Source of the DNA: Pedobacter sp. KBS0701
GTDB lineage: Bacteria; Bacteroidota; Bacteroidia; Sphingobacteriales; Sphingobacteriaceae
Reading direction: 5' to 3'
DNA: 64,000 nucleotides
NCBI RefSeq assembly: GCF_005938645.2
Contig: NZ_CP042171.1
Span: 5,518,001 to 5,582,000 of the forward strand
The notes beneath the pieces were generated by a model that was given only the letters and a program-made list of their open reading frames with translations, ran no database searches and was not told where the DNA came from. Positions within the stretch are counted from its first letter, which is position 1. Each line of letters starts with the position of its first letter. The translations under genes were made by a program, and so were the position numbers. Positions 15,976 to 23,328 of this stretch are shown here, piece after piece.

Positions 15976-16887
15976 ATGGCAAACTTCATCATTATAGGTT
16001 TATGTATTTTGGCGGGGATTTTTTTCCGAAAAAGTAAATCGCTTCCCAAAGATGCACACAAAGGCATTAATGCCTGGATTATCTATATTGCACTGCCAGC
16101 AGTCTCGTTTAAATATCTGCCACATATTACCTGGACTAAAGGCCTGTTGTTTCCAGCACTGGCACCAATTTGTATCTGGTTATTTGGTTGGTTGTTTATT
16201 ACACTGTATAGCCGCATTCAGAATACTAGCAAAGCCACCTCTGGCGGGTTGAAACTAACCAGTTCTTTAAGTAACACTTCATTTGTCGGTTTCCCGTTAA
16301 TTGTGGCTTATTTTAGTGATAAGGAATTGGCAATAGCCATTATCTGCGATCAGGTAACCTTTATGATCTTGTCTACCATTGGTGTTATTATAGCCATCCG
16401 TTCGTCGCAACATCAAAAGTTAACCGCTAAATTAGTTTTGAAAAAAGTATTGACTTTTCCGCCATTTATTGGTTGTATTTCAGCGCTAATCCTTCCACAT
16501 TTTATTGATCTTTCTTCACTAGATCCACTATTCGAAAAACTAGCAGCTACAGTTGGTCCATTGGCATTGTTTTCAATAGGTTTGCAGCTAAAATTTGGAG
16601 GTTGGTTTCGCGAATTGAAACATATCAGTTTTACTTTATTGTATAAACTGATTTTAGCACCATTGGTTGTTTTGGTTATGGCACTCGTTTTAGATATGAA
16701 CGGAATGATTGCCAAAATAACCATTTTCGAAATGGCTATGCCGACACTGGTAACTGCTGGCGTGATCGCCGATCAATATGATTTAAATCCAAAGCTTTCT
16801 AATTTGGTGGTGGGGATCGGGATATTACTTTCGTTTATCACCACAGGTTTATGGTGGTTGGTGCTGAATTATTCGGGGGTGGTTTAA
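15976..16887 (+). CDS. AEC-family transporter (auxin efflux carrier-like)
   Basis: The 303-residue inner-membrane protein has about ten hydrophobic helices in two halves, with family features I-L-A-G-I-F-F-R-K near the start, N-A-W-I-I-Y-I-A-L-P-A and L-S-N-T-S-F-V-G-F-P in the middle, and E-M-A-M-P-T-L-V-T-A-G near residue 252. AEC proteins export or exchange small organic anions such as malonate, malate or amino acids; the substrate cannot be told here. It is monocistronic, with repeats after its stop codon. Confidence 0.85.
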   Translation: MANFIIIGLCILAGIFFRKSKSLPKDAHKGINAWIIYIALPAVSFKYLPHITWTKGLLFPALAPICIWLFGWLFITLYSRIQNTSKATSGGLKLTSSLSNTSFVGFPLIVAYFSDKELAIAIICDQVTFMILSTIGVIIAIRSSQHQKLTAKLVLKKVLTFPPFIGCISALILPHFIDLSSLDPLFEKLAATVGPLALFSIGLQLKFGGWFRELKHISFTLLYKLILAPLVVLVMALVLDMNGMIAKITIFEMAMPTLVTAGVIADQYDLNPKLSNLVVGIGILLSFITTGLWWLVLNYSGVV

Positions 16888-16896
16888 AATTATCTC

Positions 16897-17120
16897 GTTT
16901 TAACCGCAGAGTATGCAAAGAGAAGGCGCAGAGAACGCAGAGTGGCTTTTTCAGTCTGAACAGAGTCAAAGACTAGCTACGGTAACGCAGAGTATTTTAA
17001 CTTATAGACCTCTCTCCCGAAATTTCGGGACTGCGCTACAGTCGAGATGACGAACGTACTAATACAACTTACCTTACTCGCCAAAAGCCCTACGCTTGGC
17101 TCTCTTTGCGAAAACCTTCG
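16897..17120. repeat. dispersed repeats, families B and A, between convergent genes
   Basis: The 300-base gap between the transporter and the peptidase gene has no gene. It begins with B-family phrases (ACCGCAGAG, GCGCAGAGAACGCAGAGTGG, ACGCAGAGTA), then an A-family unit at 17007-17056 (GACCTCTCTCCCGAAATTTC, with GTCGAGATGACG) containing the palindrome CCCGAAATTTCGGG, then more B-like sequence (CTTTGCGAAAACC, CCTTTGCGGTT). Confidence 0.65.
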
Positions 17121-17142
17121 CACCCTTTGCGGTTAAATCCAA

Positions 17143-17173
17143 CAAAAAAGCCACAAAATTTCTTCTGCGGCTT
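17143..17173 (-). terminator. terminator of the C1 peptidase gene
   Basis: On the minus strand AGCCGCA pairs with TGTGGCT across a roughly 9-base loop and is followed by a T6 run (AAAAAA at 17144-17149 on the plus strand). Confidence 0.75.
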
Positions 17174-17193
17174 CTTGATTAATTTATAATTAA

Positions 17194-18387
17194 TTACAAC
17201 GCTAATTTCTTGGCAATTTCAGATGGAATACCTGCTTTGTTTAATAAAATTGCTGTTGTTTTATATTTTACGTAGTTTTTAGTTACGTATAAATATCCTT
17301 TGTAATCGTTGCTTGCTCCCCAGGAGTTTTTAACGATATAATATTCTTTACCTGTCTGATCTTTGGCTAAACCAACAATATGCATACCATGATCATCAGT
17401 GGTTTGATAGTTGTCGAAAGCAAGCTGACGGTTTTCCTGCGTAATTTCCATCTCTGGCTGCGGGCCGTTAAACATATCTGCTTTTTGTTTCGCTGTCATA
17501 TCAGCGAAAGGTGTTTGTGGAACAAAAGCAACACCGTTTTTCCAGCTGAAGTTTTTTTCGCTAACATCTGTAGCCCATGCTACTGTATAACCACCTTTTA
17601 AGGCGTTATCGATAATGTCTGTTAACTCGTTCACTTTAACGTTATAAACCTGATCGAAAGACCAGTTATCAGGCACTAATAAAGTAAATTTGCTATAGAA
17701 AGGATGATCGTTGAATGATGAAAGTTCTACATAGTTATCGGCATTTAAACCCACCACTTCCTGAGCGAAAGTTTTTGGCGTGTATTTTTTGCCATTATAG
17801 GTGAAGCTTTCTGGTACAGCACCTAAATAAGCATCAATTACGGCTGTGTAGGCCTTTAACCAGTTTGGAGTTAACTCACCATTCGCATTCTTTACAACAG
17901 CTTCTAAAACACCTTTTTCAATATCACCAAGTTCTGCTGTTTTATTGATTTTGGTGCCATAATTTAATCCGGTATATACCTCTTGCGGAACTGCACCGTA
18001 TTTTCTGTACATGTTGATTACATCGTGCAAAGCACCGCCATCGCCTAATGAAACCGCACCATGCATACGCACGTAATTTTTACCCTTTTCTACATAAGCG
18101 TTACGGGCCGAAAAAAGCTGAGATAAGGTTACGGGCTTTTTACCCGCTTTAATCATTTCTGATTCTAAAAATGAGTTGGTAGAATAGCTCCAGCAAGTTC
18201 CTGAAGATCCTTGATTCTGAACCGGGGTATTGGCCAGATTAATCACTTCTGTAAATTTAAATGAAGTAGCACTGTTTTCGCTTTGGTTGTTTTTTAAAGA
18301 ATTAACGAGATTGTCCTGAGCATAAGTCGCTGATATAGATAACGACAAGGCCAAACCAATCACACTGATTTTTGTGTAGTTGATCAT
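17194..18387 (-). CDS. exported papain-like C1 peptidase, aminopeptidase C/bleomycin hydrolase type
   Basis: The 397-residue protein has a signal peptide (1-23, ending T-Y-A-Q) and the C1B catalytic set: Q-G-S-S-G-T-C-W-S-Y with the nucleophilic Cys near residue 65, D-D-H-G-M-H-I-V-G with the catalytic His, and V-K-N-S-W-G with the Asn. The layout matches bleomycin hydrolase/PepC, which trim peptides from the N-terminus, but a secreted form is typical of Bacteroidetes. It is transcribed alone, with its own terminator. Confidence 0.88.
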   Translation of the reverse strand: MINYTKISVIGLALSLSISATYAQDNLVNSLKNNQSENSATSFKFTEVINLANTPVQNQGSSGTCWSYSTNSFLESEMIKAGKKPVTLSQLFSARNAYVEKGKNYVRMHGAVSLGDGGALHDVINMYRKYGAVPQEVYTGLNYGTKINKTAELGDIEKGVLEAVVKNANGELTPNWLKAYTAVIDAYLGAVPESFTYNGKKYTPKTFAQEVVGLNADNYVELSSFNDHPFYSKFTLLVPDNWSFDQVYNVKVNELTDIIDNALKGGYTVAWATDVSEKNFSWKNGVAFVPQTPFADMTAKQKADMFNGPQPEMEITQENRQLAFDNYQTTDDHGMHIVGLAKDQTGKEYYIVKNSWGASNDYKGYLYVTKNYVKYKTTAILLNKAGIPSEIAKKLAL

Positions 18388-18497
18388 TTTTTTATGAATA
18401 ATTAATATTGAGCGAATGTAAAAATACTTGTTGATTTGTCAACAGAAAGTTTGTAATAAAACGATAACATCGGTCATTTTATTGCAACAATGTTGAA

Positions 18498-19925
18498 TTA
18501 ACATTCCGGCAAACTGATTGGAATATTGGTTGCCAATCCTCCATCAGATGTTTCTTTGTATTTGGCATTCATATCGAGGGCAGTTTCCCACATGGTATTT
18601 ACCACGGCATCTAAACTTACTTTTGCCTTGTCAGGATTGCTTTGTAACGCCAGCTGACTAGCTGTAATGGCCTTAATGGCACCCATGGTGTTTCTTTCGA
18701 TACAAGGGATCTGTACCAGGCCGCCAATCGGATCGCAGGTTAAGCCCAGGTGATGTTCCATGGCAATTTCTGCTGCCATTAAAACTTGCCTTTGCGAACC
18801 GCCTAAACACTCTGTTAGCGCTGCTGCCGCCATGGCCGATGAAACGCCAATTTCGGCCTGACAGCCACCCATAGCGGCTGATATTGTTGCTCCTTTTTTG
18901 AAAATGCTGCCTATTTCTGAAGCACAGGCAATAAACTGGATGATTTTTTCTTCGCTATAGCCATCGCAAAAGGTAATAAAATATTGCAATACAGCTGGAA
19001 TTACACCTGCGGCACCATTGGTGGGGGCGGTTACCACGCGACCAAATGATGCATTTTCTTCGTTAACGGCTAACGCAAAACAGCTTACCCAGTCTAAAAT
19101 ATAATTAAAACCGTTTCCGCCTTTTCTGATTGCTTCAACCCAGTCGTCATAATTGGCGTATTCGCTTTTGTTGATCAAACGCTTATTCAAAGGAAAAGCC
19201 CTTCTCGCTACATTTAACCCGCCGGGTAAAAAGCCTGTGGTATGACAACCACGGTAAATACAATCGCGCATTACGGCAAAATGCTGTAAAATGCCTTTTT
19301 TTGTCTCTGCTTCAGTACGCCATGCCAATTCATTCTCCATCACGATTTCGCTCACTTTTAAACCGGTAGATAAACACCAGTGTAAAAGATCTTTGGCTTT
19401 TTCTACAGGAAAGGGAAGGTCTACCTGAGCTTTGTTGCTATTGTCTTCGCCCTCTTTTACCACAAAACCGCCACCGATAGAATAATAGGTTTCTGAAAAA
19501 GCTTTTCCATCTTTTAAAAATGCCTGAAAAGTAACAGCATTTGGATGAAATGATAAACTTTCGGCAAAAAGAAAGAGTAAATCTTCATTATAATCAAAAT
19601 CGATAATTAAATTACCAGCAAGGTTCAGTTTTTTATCGCGTTGGATCCTTTCGAAAGTAGGTGTGACCGCATCTACATCAAAAGTTACGGGATCAGCTCC
19701 TGTTAAACCGAGTAAAATAGCAACATCCGTTCCGTGGCCTTTACCTGTTTTGGCGAGAGAGCCATACAGCAATATTTTTATACCCTCAACATCGCCAATT
19801 AAGCCGTTTTGAGCAAGAGAAGCGGTAAACTGTTGTGCTGCCCGCCAGGGACCTAATGTATGTGAACTGGATGGGCCGATGCCTATTTTAAAAATATCGA
19901 AAATCGAAATTTGTTCCTTGATCAT
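18498..19925 (-). CDS. sdaA: L-serine ammonia-lyase (iron-sulfur type)
   Basis: The 475-residue protein is a fused single-chain L-serine dehydratase. The N-terminal beta domain has the signature G-I-G-P-S-S-S-H-T-L-G-P (residues 14-25). The C-terminal alpha domain carries the cluster cysteines in M-G-G-C-Q-A-E-I-G and T-C-D-P-I-G-G-L-V-Q-I-P-C, plus the loop A-P-T-N-G-A-A-G-V-I-P. It converts L-serine to pyruvate and ammonia with an oxygen-sensitive 4Fe-4S cluster. It is divergent from the interrupted RDD gene. Confidence 0.93.
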   Translation of the reverse strand: MIKEQISIFDIFKIGIGPSSSHTLGPWRAAQQFTASLAQNGLIGDVEGIKILLYGSLAKTGKGHGTDVAILLGLTGADPVTFDVDAVTPTFERIQRDKKLNLAGNLIIDFDYNEDLLFLFAESLSFHPNAVTFQAFLKDGKAFSETYYSIGGGFVVKEGEDNSNKAQVDLPFPVEKAKDLLHWCLSTGLKVSEIVMENELAWRTEAETKKGILQHFAVMRDCIYRGCHTTGFLPGGLNVARRAFPLNKRLINKSEYANYDDWVEAIRKGGNGFNYILDWVSCFALAVNEENASFGRVVTAPTNGAAGVIPAVLQYFITFCDGYSEEKIIQFIACASEIGSIFKKGATISAAMGGCQAEIGVSSAMAAAALTECLGGSQRQVLMAAEIAMEHHLGLTCDPIGGLVQIPCIERNTMGAIKAITASQLALQSNPDKAKVSLDAVVNTMWETALDMNAKYKETSDGGLATNIPISLPEC

Positions 19926-19942
19926 TATGAATATAAGTTGTA

Positions 19943-19950
19943 CAAATCTA
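19943..19950 (-). promoter_or_regulatory. -7 element before sdaA
   Basis: CAAATCTA on the plus strand reads TAGATTTG on the minus strand, matching TAnnTTTG, 18 bases upstream of the start. No clear -33 partner. Confidence 0.4.
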
Positions 19951-20036
19951 TGATTGTTTTATGATTTTGTATAAATTAATTTTGGGTGGAGATGAAAATG
20001 CATTACCTTAGAAAAATCTAATCCAAACGCTCCAAA

Positions 20037-20113
20037 ATGGACTTTAATAACAATTATCAAGAAATTGATTTAAGCTACTGTCGTGCCAGCTCGGGCAAAA
20101 GATTCGCTAATTA
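20037..20113 (+). pseudogene. RDD-family gene, 5' part, cut by IS insertion
   Basis: From the ATG at 20037 the frame gives M-D-F-N-N-N-Y-Q-E-I-D-L and then R-A-S-S-G-K-R-F-A-N, the arginine-led start of the first RDD helix. It breaks at 20113, where the IS element begins. Joining this part to 21231 (one TA copy removed) gives A-N-Y-I-I-D-T-I-V-F-Y in one frame, the expected start of helix 1. The restored gene is 492 bases, 163 residues. Confidence 0.85.
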
Positions 20114-20142
20114 TATAAAGTACATTAAATATTTACAATTAA
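20112..20142 (+). repeat. left terminal inverted repeat of the IS630-like element
   Basis: TATATAAAGT followed by an imperfect match (including TTTACAA) to the reverse complement of 21200-21230. The outermost TA is the target duplication, so the element proper begins at 20114. Confidence 0.75.
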
Positions 20143-21228
20143 CTTTGCAATGTTCTTTCCAATTTCATTTTCGACTTTAAATTGACAGATAAACAAGTCG
20201 AAGTTAGTAATTCGGTCTTGCAGATTCTGTACATATCGGTTATGTGTGATCTTTTTTCTCATGTACCATCAAACTCTTTCAATCGGATTTAAATCGGGAG
20301 AATATGGTGGAAGATAAACGAGTTCTATTCGGTGTTTATAGCGCTCCAGTATAGGTTTGAGTCTTTTGGCATGATGATAAGGTACATTATCCAAGACCAT
20401 AACAACTTTCCGCTCATGATATGTTTTTACGACCAGCAACAGGAAACTGAAAAAACTGATTGTGTTGCCTCTGTCAGCTTTGCTTGTCACCACAATTCCC
20501 GTTTCCGGCTCTATACAACCAAACAAGGTCTTTCTCTCTCTTTTCCGCTGCTTTTGATTGATCCTTGGCTGTTTGCCTTTTTCTGCCCACATGTAAGATA
20601 CGGTAGCGGTATTTGACAAACTCGCCTCATCCTGAAAAACAATTACAGCCTCAGCTTCCCTTGACTCCCGGAGTTTTTTTTAAAGCCTCCACCTTTTCAG
20701 CTCTGTCTTCTGCTTCGGGGTAAATGCCTTTCCCTTTTTGAAACGTTAAACCCAACTTTCTTAATATGTTATAGATATGCGCTTTTTTATACTCGACATG
20801 ATATTCTTTCTTAATGAACTCGATCAGTAAAGGCCCGGTCCAGGTGGCACTATTATAACCGTAATCATCAGGATGCTTATTCAATAATACAGATTTTATA
20901 GACTGCAATTCATCGGTACCAAGGCGGTTGTTTCTTCCAGGTTTAACTTTATCGATTAAGGCTTCAACACCGCCCTCATTCAACCGGTTTACCCAGTTGC
21001 AGATTGATTTGAATGAGGTCTCATAAATTGATTCTAATTCTTGGGGGCGCTTACCCAGAGAGATTTGGTAACAGGCATATAACCTTACAGCTTGCTGGAA
21101 CTTTTCGTCTTTCCGCAACAAGGACCTAAGTTCTTCTGAAGTGTAGTTCTTTATTGTCAATGCGTTCTTGCTCATGTGAGCAAGTTACATTTTATTTATT
21201 TATTTGTAAAAATATATTAGACTTTATA
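20114..21228 (-). mobile_element. IS630-family insertion sequence, degenerate
   Basis: The 1115-base element has imperfect terminal inverted repeats of about 30 bases beginning TATAAAGT and is flanked by TA on each side (20112-20113 and 21229-21230), the target used by IS630/Tc1-mariner transposons. Size and gene layout fit the family. It carries one transposase gene on the minus strand, split by a frame change and a nonsense codon. It interrupts an RDD-family gene on the plus strand. Confidence 0.88.
20125..21175 (-). pseudogene. IS630-type transposase, frame change plus nonsense codon
   Basis: The first frame (21175 down to 20651) encodes the DNA-binding part: helix-turn-helix segments with E-T-S-F-K-S-I-C-N-W-V-N-R-L and a second domain ending near E-A-L-K-K-T. 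After an A8 run (20674-20681) the DDE domain continues in the +1 frame, with V-I-V-F-Q-D-E-A-S, M-V-L-D-N-V-P-Y-H-H-A and S-P-D-L-N-P-I-E-R-V supplying the D, D and E residues. That frame meets TGA at 20269-20271 just after the Glu and then stays open for 47 more codons to 20125 (W-Y-M-R-K-K-I-T-H-N-R-Y). The A8 site may be programmed frameshifting or slippage; the TGA looks like a true loss. Confidence 0.82.
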
Positions 21229-21645
21229 TATATTATCGATACAATCGTATTTTACATCGTTTCATTCGGACTTGGGATAGTGATTGGTATTTTAAAGCCA
21301 AACCTTTTAGTGGGGGTAGATGACCTGTCGTTGCGTTTAGTTTTGCTATTATTTTATGGAATAGTGATGTTTATGACAGAGGCAATGTCTAATGGAAGAT
21401 CGATAGGTAAATTAATTACCGGCACAAGGGCAGTAAATGTTGATGGTACTGATATGTCTTTTCAAAAAGCCTTTGTCCGGAATATTGTAAGGGCAATCCC
21501 TTTTAATGCGTTAAGTGCTTTGGGCACTCCAAGTATCCCCTGGCACGATCGCTGGTCGGACACAATGGTGGTTGACGAGAAAAAACTGGCCTTACAAACC
21601 CAAAAGGTAGATCTGTTTGATTCGGTTAGAAATCAAACTCAATAA
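21229..21645 (+). pseudogene. RDD-family membrane protein gene, 3' part
   Basis: This part encodes most of an RDD-family protein: helix 1 (Y-I-I-D-T-I-V-F-Y-I-V-S-F-G), a second hydrophobic segment (L-L-L-F-Y-G-I-V-M-F-M) and the conserved G-R-S-I-G-K-L-I-T-G-T-R-A-V, then V-R-N-I-V-R-A-I-P-F and H-D-R-W-S-D-T-M-V-V. RDD proteins are small membrane proteins of mostly unknown role. An ATG inside the IS end (21154) opens the same frame, so a chimeric product with IS-encoded first residues could be made. Its end overlaps the convergent mgtC-like gene by 20 bases. Confidence 0.85.
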
Positions 21646-22285
21646 TATCATCATCTTTTAGCATCCGTTCTACAAACTTCTGGTGGTTTTGTGGCGTACC
21701 GGTAGCTGTCCAGTTTCCTGTAATGATGTTGTCTACCAACTGATGTTTGCCACGTTGCGGTTTCAACTTGCTTTCCCTAAAAACTTCTTCGTAACTTTCT
21801 AAATCGCCATGAGTATGTTGTTTTTTCACAATGCGATAAATCCGCTTGGTAAAACGGCGGTCGCCAATTTCTTCTAAAAAAGGAAAGATAATCAAAGCCA
21901 GCATCACGACTATGGTAACGCCAATGGCCTGTTCGTAATAACCAGAACCTACTGCCATACCAATGGCTGCCACAATCCAGATGATACATGCCGTAGTTAG
22001 GCCTTTAACGCGGTTTTCTTCTTTAAAAATTACACCAGCGCCAAGAAAACCAATACCTGTAACAATGTTCGAGGCAATGCGATCCTGACTGGTGGACCCG
22101 ATATTGATGGACAGGATGGTAAATAAGGTAGCGCCTAAACCAATCATCATCATGGTTTTTAATCCGGCAGATTTACTTCTGTATTCGCGTTCGGCACCGA
22201 TTATACCGCAAAGCAGGGTAGCCAATAAAAATTTATTGATTTCACTTTGTGTAATGAAATGGTTTTGGTCTATGATTTCGTTCAT
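21626..22285 (-). CDS. MgtC/SapB-family membrane protein
   Basis: The 219-residue protein has four to five N-terminal membrane helices with the family motifs L-C-G-I-I-G-A-E-R-E-Y-R, A-G-L-K-T-M-M-M-I-G-L-G-A and G-I-G-F-L-G-A-G-V-I-F, followed by a soluble C-terminal domain (about 155-219). MgtC proteins aid growth at low magnesium and act on F-type ATP synthase in Salmonella; MgtC/SapB homologues in free-living bacteria are less understood. It ends convergently with the RDD gene and starts 23 bases after the PorP/SprF stop on the same strand. Confidence 0.87.
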   Translation of the reverse strand: MNEIIDQNHFITQSEINKFLLATLLCGIIGAEREYRSKSAGLKTMMMIGLGATLFTILSINIGSTSQDRIASNIVTGIGFLGAGVIFKEENRVKGLTTACIIWIVAAIGMAVGSGYYEQAIGVTIVVMLALIIFPFLEEIGDRRFTKRIYRIVKKQHTHGDLESYEEVFRESKLKPQRGKHQLVDNIITGNWTATGTPQNHQKFVERMLKDDDIIEFDF

Positions 22286-22308
22286 CGCCTTGAATTATCA
22301 AAGGCAAA

Positions 22309-23328
22309 TTAATAAAAATCATAACATCTCAGGCCATTTGCCCTGCCACCATTTGAACTATTTTGAAAATATTTTTCATAGCCTACGCCGATTTCAGATG
22401 TTCCGCCCGTGTTACTGTAGTTAATTTTAGAGGTTGTAGCATCGTGACTAATCCCTAACCTGAACTTTTCACCATTGGTTCTTCGGTTAAAAATATCGAA
22501 GATTAAAGAAAATACAATTGCATCATTTCCATTCGAATTGCCATCGTTGCGATACCAAATACCTGCATTTATGCTTGCATATTTATATTGCATGCCTACA
22601 CTGAAAGATTTTATGTTGCCCTGTTTGTAAGCTACAATTGAAGGAATCAGGTAGTTTCCATCGCGATCGTACTCATCGGGCACCAGGGTTAGCTTGTAAC
22701 TTAAATTGCCTGAAATACGCATCGGTAACTTGGCCTGAAAACCCGATAAGGATTCATCAGGACGGTTAAGGTGATGGGCTGCTAATCCCATCATGAACTT
22801 TCCCACCACCAGGTTGGCACCAGCATTGGAATCGAAGTAATATCGACTATCTACACTTGGTCTTTCAGCGCCTGAAATACTGCCTGGAATATAGCCTGTA
22901 CTGATATCGATCTGATCGCCAAATACCAGTTTATCCCAGTTTAGTTTTTGGTTGGTAATGCCTCCCTGCAAACCAAATGATAAGGCAAAATCGTCTCCAC
23001 CGATGATATAGGAATAGCTTAGCGCAACGTTGTTCTTCACCAGGTAAGCGGTACCCTCGCTACTACGGTTAAAAATAATCCCAATGCCGCTGTTTATTCT
23101 ACTGAGATTGAGATCCCCTGAAGCTGTCATGTACGAATAGTCGCTGGCCAAACCTGTCCATTGATTACGGTAAAGTGCGTTAAACCTCATATCTCCTTCA
23201 AACTGGCCAGTAAGTGCAGGGTTTAGGTAAATTGGCGCATTGTAAAACTGTGAGTAAATATAGTCCTGCGCCATAGAAAAGATTGGCAGTAAACAAAATA
23301 AAAATATTATTATCCTTCTACTCATCAT
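22309..23328 (-). CDS. PorP/SprF-family type IX secretion membrane protein
   Basis: The 339-residue protein has a signal peptide (about 1-20, ending S-M-A-Q-D) and an outer-membrane barrel of the PorP/SprF family, opening Y-I-Y-S-Q-F-Y-N-A-P-I-Y-L-N-P-A-L-T-G. Such proteins are encoded next to large cell-surface proteins with a B-type sorting domain and are needed for their secretion or attachment, as SprF is for SprB. Here it is directly downstream of the 1983-residue PKD protein, with no gap between stop and start. The two should form one operon and one export system. Confidence 0.9.
   Translation of the reverse strand: MMSRRIIIFLFCLLPIFSMAQDYIYSQFYNAPIYLNPALTGQFEGDMRFNALYRNQWTGLASDYSYMTASGDLNLSRINSGIGIIFNRSSEGTAYLVKNNVALSYSYIIGGDDFALSFGLQGGITNQKLNWDKLVFGDQIDISTGYIPGSISGAERPSVDSRYYFDSNAGANLVVGKFMMGLAAHHLNRPDESLSGFQAKLPMRISGNLSYKLTLVPDEYDRDGNYLIPSIVAYKQGNIKSFSVGMQYKYASINAGIWYRNDGNSNGNDAIVFSLIFDIFNRRTNGEKFRLGISHDATTSKINYSNTGGTSEIGVGYEKYFQNSSNGGRANGLRCYDFY

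Noticed and set aside
20332..20616. 94-codon plus-strand frame opposite the transposase
   Set aside because: Antisense to the conserved DDE domain, whose motifs prove the minus strand to be coding.
21154..21230. Start of the RDD reading frame inside the IS end
   Set aside because: The first 25 or so residues would be encoded by the IS terminal sequence; the true start is at 20037, on the other side of the element.
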